Of a stretch of 64,000 nucleotides of DNA, positions 43,784 through 51,763 are shown one piece after another; within the stretch, counting starts at the first letter, position 1, and each line of letters starts with the position of its first letter. The notes beneath the pieces are model-generated. The model was not told the DNA's origin, did no database searches, and saw only the letters and a list, made by a program, of their open reading frames with translations. This DNA is from Deltaproteobacteria bacterium (lineage in GTDB: Bacteria > Myxococcota > Kuafuiibacteriia > Kuafuiibacteriales > Kuafuiibacteriaceae), in NCBI GenBank assembly GCA_016703535.1, contig JADJBV010000001.1:3586001-3650000 (forward strand), in the 5' to 3' direction. The translations under genes were made by a program, and so were the position numbers.

Positions 43784-44719
43784 TCAAGCCGATTTCAAGC
43801 GGTGTTGGGCCCAAAGGATGGTCATGGCGCCCAAGATCGCGACCGCCCCAGTCACCCACTGGAGACCTGCCAGCGCCTGCCCACCGAGCAAAGTGGCCGA
43901 CAAGATCGCCACCAACACCGGCTGCAATTGGATCACCCCAGCGGTGACCGCAATGCCCAAGCGCTGAATGGAGACGTAATAGAAGACGTGCCCCATGGCG
44001 ATGCCGATCACCGAAGACAAGGCCAAAAGCGCCAGCTCCGATCCGGGCAAGGACCCCACTCGGGCACCGTGTTCGGCCCCGAAGGCCACCATGCCGACCA
44101 CCAACAACACCGCGGTGTAGAGGCTGATCGCGGCGAAGGACAAGATCGGGCTCTCTTGGGTCATGAAATAACGCACCGACAAGGCGTAGCCCGCGAACAA
44201 CAGCCCCGAGCCGACGGCCAAGGCGACCCCCACCGTGGTGGCCCGCTGCCCAAACTGGGCGTCGAGCACGATGGTCGACAAGGTGCCGGAGAAGACCAAG
44301 ACCAGGCCCACCAAAAACGGCTTGGTGCGGATCAGGCGCCGCTCGGGCACGAAGAGGATCGCCGCCACCAAGGTCACGAACACCAGCTGGAGCCGCAGGC
44401 CAAAGGTGAGGAGCCCCGGATCGATCAGGTAGTGGGCCGAGGCGAAGAGGGACTGGCCCACCGCGTTGAACAAACTCGGCACCACGGCGGCCTTGAGGAG
44501 CCGGGCCCCGACTCGACCGGTGACCACGGCGTGGACCAAAACCGGCAGCCACAACAAGGCCGAAAAGCCGTAGCGCCAGCCGTTGCTCGACCAGGCGTCG
44601 ATGGAGTGGGCGAAGTGTTTGATGAAGAGGGGGCTCGAGACCCAACCCGCCAAGGTCATCACCAAGGTCAAGATCCCCAGGCCCCGCCTGGAAAGTCCCC
44701 ACCGCTCCGCACCGGGCAT
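43784..44719 (-). CDS. EamA-family (DMT) transporter
   Basis: The 311-residue integral membrane protein has about ten hydrophobic segments in two EamA-type halves (TLAGWVSSPLFIKHFAHS in the first; VGVALAVGSGLLFAGYALS, ISLYTAVLLVVGMVAFG, and the terminal VAILSATLLGGQALAGLQW and GAVAILGAMTILWAQ). It belongs to the drug/metabolite exporter superfamily; the substrate is unknown. I take the ATG at 44719 as the start; an ATG at 44812 would leave only 18 bp to the divergent subtilase and add an N-terminal Pro-rich stretch. It converges on the propeller-like lipoprotein with a 16-bp gap. Confidence 0.8.
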   Translation of the reverse strand: MPGAERWGLSRRGLGILTLVMTLAGWVSSPLFIKHFAHSIDAWSSNGWRYGFSALLWLPVLVHAVVTGRVGARLLKAAVVPSLFNAVGQSLFASAHYLIDPGLLTFGLRLQLVFVTLVAAILFVPERRLIRTKPFLVGLVLVFSGTLSTIVLDAQFGQRATTVGVALAVGSGLLFAGYALSVRYFMTQESPILSFAAISLYTAVLLVVGMVAFGAEHGARVGSLPGSELALLALSSVIGIAMGHVFYYVSIQRLGIAVTAGVIQLQPVLVAILSATLLGGQALAGLQWVTGAVAILGAMTILWAQHRLKSA

Positions 44720-44830
44720 TGGCGGCGGCAGTCTACGCGGAAAGTTCGGGGTTGGGCGGCGTTGGGCCAGGCGACGGATGGGCGGGATTTCGCTTGGTGA
44801 GGGGCGAAACATTGGGGTAAGCCGCAGACC

Positions 44831-46948
44831 GTGCGTCGCCTCCTTTTGTCCGTCGGCTTGTTGGCCCTCCCCAGCGTGGTGGAGGCCCGGCCCGGGGCTC
44901 GGGCCCTGGAGATCTTCGACGACAACCTGCTGCGGGGCGGCCGCTACCAGCCCGGGGAACTTTTGGTCCGCAAGGCCCCGAGGAGTTCGGTCGCCTCTTT
45001 GTCCCGAGCGTTGGCCAACGCCGGCTGCCGGATCGAGCGCCAGTTCGGCCAACGCCCCCTCTTTCGGGCCCACTGCGAAGCGGGTGAACTCCGGCCGGTG
45101 ATCGCCAGCTTGTCCCGCCGCCCGGAGCTCGCCGCGGTGGAGGCCGCTTGGTACGACGAGTTGGAGGCGGTGCCCAACGATCTGATCGAGCTGCAGTGGT
45201 ACCACCAGAACCTGGGTCAGACGATCGATGGCCAGGTCGGGATCAGCGGCGCCGATCTGGGCAGCGTCGACGCTTGGGACGTGACCGCCGGGACCCGGAG
45301 CCGCATCGTGGCCATCTTGGACGTCGGCCTCTACGCCCAACACTTGGATCTCGCGCCCAACCTTTGGGTCAACAGCGACGAGGTTTGCGGCAACGGCGTC
45401 GACGACGACAACAACGGCTACGTCGACGACTGCCGCGGCCGAGACGTGGGTGAAGACGACAACGACCCCACCCCCCTGACCATGCCCGAGATGCGCACCG
45501 ACGGCAGCGACTGCCTGCGGTGGCACGCGACCTTCATCGCCGGTTTGGCCGGCGCCACCGGCAACAACGGCGGCATCACCGGCACCGCCTGGCAGGTGAG
45601 CCTGATGAACATCAAGCGGCACATCGACACCACCTGCCGCTCCACCACCGCCCGCACGGTCGAGGCGGTCTATTACGCCATCGACAACGGCGCCGAGGCC
45701 TTGGGCATGTCGTTTTCGTCGTCCAGCTATTCGGCCGAGTTCGAAGACGCCCTCCAGGCCGCCGCCACCCAAGGGGTGATCAGCGTGATGTCGGCCGGCA
45801 ACGGCGGCAGTAACGACGACGGCGACACCCGTTATCCCATGAACTACAACGTGACCCGCAAAGTGGTGGTCGCCACCACCGACAACCGCGACGCCCTCGA
45901 TCCGGCCTCCAACTATGGCGCCACCACCGTAACCATGGGCGCCCCCGGGACCTTCGTGGTCACCACCGCCATCGACGATCCCCAGGCCTACGGCGCCGGC
46001 ACCGGCACCTCGATGTCGGTGGGCTTCGTGCTCGGCTTGGTGCCGCTCCTCAAGACCGCTTATCCCCAACTCACCGCGGCACAACTCTACGACTCGATCG
46101 TACAAGGCGGCACCAGCTTGCCCAGCCTGTCCTGCGCCGCCAGCAACCGCTGCGTCAGCTCGGGCCGGCGCCTGGACGCCTTCGGCAGCCTGACCTACGC
46201 CAGCAACCTCTACCCGCCCAACCTCTCCCTGATCGGGGTGCAGGCGGTGGAGCGCACCGGCAACGGCAACGGCACCTACAACCCGGGTGAGGTCGGCGAA
46301 CTTCGCTTCACCGCCGCCAACGCCGGCCCCGGCCCGGCCTACGCCACCTCAGCCAGCTTGCGGGTCGTCACCGGCGCCCCCGAAGTTTCGGTCGGGATCG
46401 CTCAGACCACCTTGGGTCCGATCACCTCCGGCTCCAGCGTCAACGCCAGCAACCAAAGTGCGCCCAGCTTCCTCGTGGCCAACACCTGCACCCGAGACTT
46501 CACCGCCAGCTTCGAGTTGGCCTTCGCCGACAAGTTCGGCCACCGGGTCACCCAAAACGCCACCGCCGAGATCCGCTGCGTGGGCTTTCAACCGCCCCCG
46601 CCCCCACCCGACGCGGGGGTGGCCACCGACAGCGGCCCCGGCCCCGGCCCGGTCGACATGGGCTTCATCGACCTCGGCTTCCCCGGCGAAGACGCCAGCG
46701 TCGTCCTCGACACCGGCCCCGGCCCCAGCCCTGACCTGGGCACCAGCGACCCGGTCGACGCCGGCCCGATCGATCTCGGCTTCATCCCCGCCCCCGGCGG
46801 CGGGCAGGTCGAAGAAGAAGCGCCGACCAGCGACGGCTGCCGGTGTGCCTCCGGAGCCCGGACCCCGGCCTGGGCGAACCTCCTGGGCCTGGCCCTGCTC
46901 TTGGTAGGCCCGCGGTGTGGACGACGGTCCACGATCAAGAGGACGTAA
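44831..46948 (+). CDS. Secreted subtilase with MYXO-CTERM-type tail
   Basis: The protein is 705 residues with a signal peptide (MRRLLLSVGLLALPSVVEA). The S8 peptidase spans about 115-430: Asp164 (AILDVGLYA), His232 in CLRWHATFIAGLAG in place of the canonical HGTHVAG, the oxyanion Asn in SAGNGGSND, and Ser394 in GTGTSMSVGF. A long Pro/Asp/Gly-rich linker (PPPPPPDAG and repeated DMGF, IDLGF motifs) leads to a C-terminal DGCRCASGART, hydrophobic AWANLLGLALLLVGP and RCGRR. This is the tripartite Gly-Cys/transmembrane/Arg pattern of MYXO-CTERM sorting domains. The start is a GTG at 44831. The product should be anchored to the cell surface by a myxosortase-type system. Confidence 0.8.
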   Translation: MRRLLLSVGLLALPSVVEARPGARALEIFDDNLLRGGRYQPGELLVRKAPRSSVASLSRALANAGCRIERQFGQRPLFRAHCEAGELRPVIASLSRRPELAAVEAAWYDELEAVPNDLIELQWYHQNLGQTIDGQVGISGADLGSVDAWDVTAGTRSRIVAILDVGLYAQHLDLAPNLWVNSDEVCGNGVDDDNNGYVDDCRGRDVGEDDNDPTPLTMPEMRTDGSDCLRWHATFIAGLAGATGNNGGITGTAWQVSLMNIKRHIDTTCRSTTARTVEAVYYAIDNGAEALGMSFSSSSYSAEFEDALQAAATQGVISVMSAGNGGSNDDGDTRYPMNYNVTRKVVVATTDNRDALDPASNYGATTVTMGAPGTFVVTTAIDDPQAYGAGTGTSMSVGFVLGLVPLLKTAYPQLTAAQLYDSIVQGGTSLPSLSCAASNRCVSSGRRLDAFGSLTYASNLYPPNLSLIGVQAVERTGNGNGTYNPGEVGELRFTAANAGPGPAYATSASLRVVTGAPEVSVGIAQTTLGPITSGSSVNASNQSAPSFLVANTCTRDFTASFELAFADKFGHRVTQNATAEIRCVGFQPPPPPPDAGVATDSGPGPGPVDMGFIDLGFPGEDASVVLDTGPGPSPDLGTSDPVDAGPIDLGFIPAPGGGQVEEEAPTSDGCRCASGARTPAWANLLGLALLLVGPRCGRRSTIKRT

Positions 46949-47021
46949 GTCCCGGACAGGGGGGCCTTTTTCGACCCGGTCCAGGCACCGATCACCCCCG
47001 GAGAACCGATACCCCGAGGTG

Positions 47022-48080
47022 GTGATCCGCGAGCTGCCCCAAAAGACCGGCAACAACTTCGGCCTTCCGATCGACGAAGGGGCCCAAGGCGAGTCGATCG
47101 CCCGGCTGCGCCAGGTCGAAGCTCCCAAGGGCCCCAAAAACCTCACCGCCATCGAGGTCCAAGGGAACCCGATCTCGACCGAAATCTCGGGGACCTCCGG
47201 CTGGGCCGCGGACGCGGGCGGCGTCGAGAACCCCCAGCTCAAGCGGTTGGCGCTGAGCGGCGGCGACGTGGACCACGGCGCTCCGGTCTCCAAGGCTGAG
47301 GCCGCCCAACTCTTCGACTACGCCCACTTGAGCATGGGGATGCTCTCGGGCCAGCTCAAGCCCGGGCTCTTTACCAAGGTGACCGTCCACTCCGAGCTAC
47401 AAAAAGCCCAAGAGGCCGAGGTCAGCCGCTCGGGCCGCTACTACCTGCCGGTCTCCCTGGGCATGAACCGCCCGATCACCGTCAGCTTCGAAGGGCCCCA
47501 GGGCACGTTGACGGTCCAGACCCACAGCTCGAACGTCCGCCCCGGCGCCGCCACGGGTTTTGACGGGATCCCGATCAAGACCAGCTTCGGCGAGGTCAAG
47601 CGATCGGAGGACCTGAAGGGCGCCCTGGCCTTCAAGAGTGAACCGGCCCACTACCGCTGGAAGGCGGCGGCCCCTGCGCCGATCTCCGCGGCCCAGGCCG
47701 CCGAACAACTCCGCTTCGCCAACTTGAACATGGGCGGCGTCCACGGGGAGGCCAAGCCGGGGTTGTTCGATCGAGTGACGATCGCCAAGGCCGGCATGGC
47801 GCCGATCTCGGCGGACGTCGACGCCTCGGGCCGTTTTTCGCTCCAGGCCAACCTCGGCATGAACCAGCCGATCACCCTCACCTTCGAGGGAAAACAAGGC
47901 ACCTTGCAGATCAACGCCAAGAGCTCCGCCGTGGGCCCCGGCGCCGCGACGGGCTTCGCCGGCATCCCGATCCGAACCAGCTTCGGCGAGATCAAGCGCT
48001 CCGAGACGCTGAAGGGTGCCCTGGCCTTCCCGAGTGAACCCGCCGAGTTTTTGGCCGGGCCTACGCGCCCCTTTGCTTGA
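47022..48080 (+). CDS. Cytoplasmic protein with two tandem copies of an unknown domain
   Basis: The 352-residue protein has no signal. Two ~120-residue copies of the same domain lie at about residues 90-210 and 218-345. Each has AHLSMG/ANLNMG, KPGLF(T/D)(K/R)VT, LGMN(R/Q)PIT, F(E)G(P/K)QGTL, PGAATGF(D/A)GIPI(K/R)TSFGE(V/I)KRSE and LKGALAF. I do not recognise the fold; it is beta-rich. The start is ambiguous: GTG codons occur at 47019 and 47022, with GAGG just before, and the frame is open further left but overlaps the subtilase. It follows the subtilase on the same strand by 73 bp. Confidence 0.6.
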   Translation: MIRELPQKTGNNFGLPIDEGAQGESIARLRQVEAPKGPKNLTAIEVQGNPISTEISGTSGWAADAGGVENPQLKRLALSGGDVDHGAPVSKAEAAQLFDYAHLSMGMLSGQLKPGLFTKVTVHSELQKAQEAEVSRSGRYYLPVSLGMNRPITVSFEGPQGTLTVQTHSSNVRPGAATGFDGIPIKTSFGEVKRSEDLKGALAFKSEPAHYRWKAAAPAPISAAQAAEQLRFANLNMGGVHGEAKPGLFDRVTIAKAGMAPISADVDASGRFSLQANLGMNQPITLTFEGKQGTLQINAKSSAVGPGAATGFAGIPIRTSFGEIKRSETLKGALAFPSEPAEFLAGPTRPFA

Positions 48081-48101
48081 GCTCCTGAAGTCGGCCGGCG
48101 A

Positions 48102-48665
48102 TCATCGGCCGGTGGTGGCTTCGAGGCTGGCCAAGGCCTCGATCCGGGCCACCAACTCGTCGACGGTGATCCGCTCGGCGCCGTCCTTTTTCCCCGCAAA
48201 ACGCCAGAGCAAAAGTTGGGCGCCCAACTCCTCCAGGGCAAGTCGGCCCGCCGCCAGCTCGGCTTCACCTTCTTCCTTCAACGCCAACAAACGAGGGCGG
48301 ACCCGCTCCGGCGCCGCGGACAAGCTGGCCTCCAGCTCGGCGAGTCGGTCTTCTTCGCCGACCAGTTGTTCCACGAAGCCCGCCAACAAAGCCTGCTCTC
48401 GTTCTCCGGCCACGCCCGCTTGGGTCCACGCGCTTTGGACCTCTTTCCCCAGGGCCTCGATCCCGTCGGCGCGCCGCTGGTTTTTGGGGCGACCCCCAGG
48501 TTCGGGCGTCAGCAGGCCCGGTAAAAAGAACGGCCAAAACACCAACATCAGGGCCGCCGCCGCGCCGCCTTTGCTCTGGCCCAAGGGCAGGCGCTCCACC
48601 CAAACCGCGATCGCCGCGCCGCAGCCGATCACCACGTAGACCAACACCAACAGGGGAGCCGCCAT
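48102..48665 (-). CDS. Small membrane protein with coiled coil
   Basis: The protein is 187 residues. Two hydrophobic segments lie near the N-terminus (LLVLVYVVIGCGAAIAVWV, then LMLVFWPFFLPGLLTP), and the rest is a predicted coiled coil (EALGKEVQSAWTQAGVAGE, LLAGFVEQLVGEEDRLAELE). It is the last gene of a minus-strand set; the ATG at 48665 lies one base after the stop of the preceding gene (TGAGATG). Function unknown. Confidence 0.6.
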   Translation of the reverse strand: MAAPLLVLVYVVIGCGAAIAVWVERLPLGQSKGGAAAALMLVFWPFFLPGLLTPEPGGRPKNQRRADGIEALGKEVQSAWTQAGVAGEREQALLAGFVEQLVGEEDRLAELEASLSAAPERVRPRLLALKEEGEAELAAGRLALEELGAQLLLWRFAGKKDGAERITVDELVARIEALASLEATTGR

Positions 48666-48666
48666 C

Positions 48667-49380
48667 TCAACCTCCGAGGAAGGGATCGAAGGCCCAAAGT
48701 CCCAAGGCCCCGGTCAAGGCCGTAAAGACCAGGGCCATCCGGGCCTGGATCTTCAGGCGAAAGAGCTCACCATCCCGAAGCGCCTCACCCCGGACCGCAG
48801 CGGCCAAAGCGTGGAGCACCCGATAGAGCCGCACGCCGCCCGAAAGCCCGGCGACCAAGAAGGCCCCGGCCAAAGACAAAGGGCCGGCCCAGAGCGGATC
48901 GATGCGGAAGGCCAAGTGAGCGATGGGCGCCAAGGCCCCGAGCAACAAGGCCGAGCTGGCCGCCCCCGACAACAACACGCCCACCCACCGGGACAACGGC
49001 AGACGGGCGGCCACCAACAAGCCGGTCGCGTAGATCGGACCCAAGGCCCCCATCAGGCCGAGGAAAGTGTTGGCCGCCAACAAGAGCGCGGCCCGAGCCG
49101 AACCCCAAGCGCCGAGGTGACTGGTGGCCAAGACCGCGAAGAGGGCGGTGCCGATGACGATCGCCAAGATGGAGATCCGAACGACCTCCGCCCGGGCCTC
49201 TCGATCCAGCAGACGCCCCGCCAAAGTCCCGGGGGCCCCGTAGAGATCGCCCAACAAGGAGGGCCGCTCCGGCGGCAGTAGAGACTCCAAGCGAGGGAGC
49301 TCGAGTTCGGCTTCGGCAAAAGGTGAAGCGGGTTCAATCAACAGACGAGGCGCCGCCGTGGGGAGAGGTGTGCTGCTCAT
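48667..49380 (-). CDS. Integral membrane protein, paralog of the upstream gene
   Basis: The protein is 237 residues. An N-terminal acidic/Pro region (to ~60) is followed by about five hydrophobic segments (LAIVIGTALFAVLATSHL, ALLLAANTFLGLMGALGP, WVGVLLSGAASSALLLGALAP, LSLAGAFLVAGLSGG and a terminal one). Spacing and the LLL-F-L-G/P-AA-L-W pattern resemble the 190-residue protein at 49392, suggesting tandem duplication. The start at 49380 has AGGA seven bases upstream; it lies 11 bp after the previous stop. Function unknown. Confidence 0.6.
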   Translation of the reverse strand: MSSTPLPTAAPRLLIEPASPFAEAELELPRLESLLPPERPSLLGDLYGAPGTLAGRLLDREARAEVVRISILAIVIGTALFAVLATSHLGAWGSARAALLLAANTFLGLMGALGPIYATGLLVAARLPLSRWVGVLLSGAASSALLLGALAPIAHLAFRIDPLWAGPLSLAGAFLVAGLSGGVRLYRVLHALAAAVRGEALRDGELFRLKIQARMALVFTALTGALGLWAFDPFLGG

Positions 49381-49391
49381 GTTCGTTCCTT

Positions 49392-49964
49392 TCAATAGAT
49401 CCCGAGGTGGACCGCGGCCCGCAGCCCAAACACCAGGGCCAAGGCCAGCTGAAAGACCACCGAAGCCCGGCGCCCAGCCGGTGGATCTTCGATCGCCTCC
49501 AATACTCGACCCACGGTGCTGGCCAGGCCAGCGAGCCCCAAGACGGGCAACAACAAGGCGGGCGTAAAGTAGGGTTGGGCCCGGCTGACCAACACCAGAT
49601 AACCCATCAACGGCAGGGTCGCGGTGGTCACCACCCCGGCGATCAACAACCCCACCGCAAAGGCGGCCAACCAAGTGCGAGTGGTAGACCGCAAGCCAAC
49701 TTGCGCTGCGCCGATCACCGCGCTGGGCCCCACCAAGGCCAAGCTCTCGAAGATCGGCAAGAGGAGCTGGGCCTTCGGCACCTGCAGCGCCCCCCCGGGC
49801 GCCGAGACCAACACCTCGGCGATCAAGGAAGACGCCACCAGAAGCCCGCTGCCCGCCAGCGCCAAGCCGACCGTGGATCGGAACGGCGCCTGGGCCAGCG
49901 CCAAAGTTTGCCGGGCCGGGCGATCGATGGCCGCCAGCCAGGAGGTGAGGGTCGAGGTGCTCAT
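49392..49964 (-). CDS. Integral membrane protein
   Basis: The protein is 190 residues with about five hydrophobic segments: GLALAGSGLLVASSLIAEVLV, LLLPIFESLALVGPSAVIGA, AAFAVGLLIAGVVTTATLP, FTPALLLPVLGLAGLA and VVFQLALALVFGLRAAVHL. It resembles the next gene's product. ATG at 49964 overlaps the stop of the small upstream gene (ATGA). A dispersed palindrome copy lies at 49691-49704 (encoding QVGLR). No function is indicated. Confidence 0.6.
   Translation of the reverse strand: MSTSTLTSWLAAIDRPARQTLALAQAPFRSTVGLALAGSGLLVASSLIAEVLVSAPGGALQVPKAQLLLPIFESLALVGPSAVIGAAQVGLRSTTRTWLAAFAVGLLIAGVVTTATLPLMGYLVLVSRAQPYFTPALLLPVLGLAGLASTVGRVLEAIEDPPAGRRASVVFQLALALVFGLRAAVHLGIY
49691..49704. repeat. Dispersed palindrome copy 6
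   Basis: GCAAGCCAACTTGC, with perfect 5-bp arms, is inside the membrane protein gene at 49392-49964. On the same strand it differs from the 4197 copy only in the two central positions. Confidence 0.7.
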
Positions 49965-50242
49965 GGGCTGAACCAAAGCAACGCTCGTGCCACCGAGAGA
50001 GTGGCTCGCAGAAGTCGGGTGGGGCCCAAGGTTGCCGGAGCCCCGAAAGTGGCCGTGGCGATCATCAGAGCGGAGTCCGCCAACGCGAAATTCATGAGCC
50101 GCCGCGCCGCTTGGATCGCCCGGTGCAACGCCAACCTGGCCCACGAGACCGAGGGTGAAGTGTCCCGTAATTTCCGGGGGCAGGCCTGGGCCAAGAGCCC
50201 CAAGCGGGGGCCGAGTGGGTAAGCCGTTGCCCAGTCGAGCAC
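49961..50242 (-). CDS. Small protein upstream of the membrane cluster
   Basis: The protein is 93 residues, starting at a GTG (50242; the only possible start after an in-frame TGA) with no clear Shine-Dalgarno. It is helical with a hydrophobic middle (RLMNFALADSALMIATATFG) and ends ARALLWFSP. It is kept because its stop overlaps the next ATG in the ATGA arrangement seen throughout this genome; alone it would be weak. No family recognised. Confidence 0.4.
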   Translation of the reverse strand: MLDWATAYPLGPRLGLLAQACPRKLRDTSPSVSWARLALHRAIQAARRLMNFALADSALMIATATFGAPATLGPTRLLRATLSVARALLWFSP

Positions 50243-50329
50243 GAAGCGACGCCTTTGGGTTCATCGCCCGAGGGCCCGGCGACCCAAGAGCGCGAAGAGG
50301 TGCACCAACGGGCAGGAGTGCCAGGGCGG

Positions 50330-51763
50330 CTACTCGTAGCGGTGGCCCTCTTTGATCCCGTGTTCGTGGATCTTGTTGAACAAGGTCTTGTAGCTGATGC
50401 CCAGGATCCGGGCCGCCTCCGCCTTGTTGCCCCGGGCGTGGTTCAGCGCCGCGATCACCGCCTCCCGCTCGGCCCCTGCCACCGCCTCCCGCAAGGTCCG
50501 GATCCCCAGAGGCGCGGCGCCGGGTCGCGGCGCGGGTCCCTCCGGCTCCCCTCCTCCTTGGCTCGCCACTTCGGGCCCGGGCTCCGGCGGCCGGGGCGCC
50601 CGGGGACCCTCCAAGGCCGACAGATCGAAGCGCCCCAGCACCACGGCCCGCTCGGCGAAGTTGATCAACTCCCGCACATTCCCCGGCCAGGGATGGACCA
50701 AAAGTGCGGCCCGCACCAACTCGTCCAGCCGCGGCGCCGGCACCCGGTGGCGCTCGGCGTGACGGGCCAAGAAGTGCTCTAGCAGACCGAACAAGTCCTG
50801 CCGCCGCTCCCGCAAGGGCGGCAGGTGGAGCGGCACCACGTTCAGGCGATAGAGCAGGTCGTGGCGAAACAAGCCATCTTTGACCCGGGCCGACAGGTCC
50901 CGGTGGGTCGCGGCGATCACCCGGACGTCGACCTTGATCGGCGCTCGCCCTCCGACCCGGGTGATCTCTCGCTCCTGCAGCACCCGCAAGAGCCGCGACT
51001 GGGCCTCGAGGGGCATGTCGCCGATCTCGTCCAGGAACAAGGTGCCGCCTTCGGCCGTCTCGATCAGCCCCTTCTTCATGGCGTGGGCGCCGGTGAAGGC
51101 ACCCCGCTCGAAGCCGTAGAGTTCGGACTCGAGCAAGGTGGCGCTCATCGCCGAACAATCGATGGCCACGAAGGGCGCGTCCCTTCGCCGCGAGTGATCG
51201 TGGAGGGCCCGGGCCACCAGCTGCTTGCCGGTGCCCGACTCGCCCAAGATCAACACCGTGGTGTCGAGGTCGGCGACTTTGTGCAGCACCGCCACCACGT
51301 CCCTCAGGCCCCCGTCGGCGCCGACCAGCCCCAGGCCCGGGGTCTCGGCCACCCCGCCGGTGCGGAGCTCGAGTTCACTGAGGCGCCGCCCCGCCTCCAA
51401 GGCGTGGGCCACCGCGGCCCGGAAACGTTCGGCCTCGAAGGGCTTGATCAAGAAGTCGGTGGCGCCGGCCTGGAGGGCTTGCACGGCGCGCTCCACGGTG
51501 CCGAAGGCAGTGATCACCACCGCCGGGATTCGGGAACCTTGAGCCTTGAGCTCGGCCAAGAAGCTGAGGCCGTCGCCGTCCGGCAACTTCACGTCGAGCA
51601 ACAACAGGTCGGGGTGTTGGTGGCTCAGGTGACTTCGGGCCTCGCCCACCGTGGCGACCTTCACGCCTCGGCAGCCCTCCGCCGCCAGGAGATCGAAGAT
51701 CAACTCCTGGAGGTGAGGTTCATCCTCGACGATCAAGACTTCTGGTTGTTCTCCGCCGCTCAT
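50330..51763 (-). CDS. NtrC-family sigma54-dependent response regulator
   Basis: The protein is 477 residues: REC (1-125; VEDEP, phospho-acceptor in LLLDVKLPDGDG, Lys in FLIKPFE), AAA+ domain (about 135-370) and a C-terminal Fis-type HTH (NKAEAARILGISYKTLFNK). The AAA+ domain has Walker A GESGTGKQ, the sigma54-contacting loop FERGAFTGA, and Walker B GGTLFLDEIGD. It activates sigma54 promoters. Between AAA+ and HTH is a ~60-residue Pro/Gly-rich linker (GPRAPRPPEPGPEVASQGG). The ATG at 51763 overlaps the kinase stop (ATGA), so this is a classic NtrB-NtrC pair. The membrane genes downstream (48102-50242) begin 88 bp from its stop. Confidence 0.9.
   Translation of the reverse strand: MSGGEQPEVLIVEDEPHLQELIFDLLAAEGCRGVKVATVGEARSHLSHQHPDLLLLDVKLPDGDGLSFLAELKAQGSRIPAVVITAFGTVERAVQALQAGATDFLIKPFEAERFRAAVAHALEAGRRLSELELRTGGVAETPGLGLVGADGGLRDVVAVLHKVADLDTTVLILGESGTGKQLVARALHDHSRRRDAPFVAIDCSAMSATLLESELYGFERGAFTGAHAMKKGLIETAEGGTLFLDEIGDMPLEAQSRLLRVLQEREITRVGGRAPIKVDVRVIAATHRDLSARVKDGLFRHDLLYRLNVVPLHLPPLRERRQDLFGLLEHFLARHAERHRVPAPRLDELVRAALLVHPWPGNVRELINFAERAVVLGRFDLSALEGPRAPRPPEPGPEVASQGGGEPEGPAPRPGAAPLGIRTLREAVAGAEREAVIAALNHARGNKAEAARILGISYKTLFNKIHEHGIKEGHRYE

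Noticed and set aside
44813..46105. Long N-terminal extension of the EamA transporter frame
   Set aside because: It lies antisense to the subtilase gene. The transporter's membrane segments begin near 44700 and an ATG at 44719 is a reasonable start.
49965..51158. Upstream extension of the 190-residue membrane protein frame
   Set aside because: It runs antisense-like through NtrC coding sequence in another frame. The overlap of TGA and ATG at 49961-49964 supports a start at 49964.
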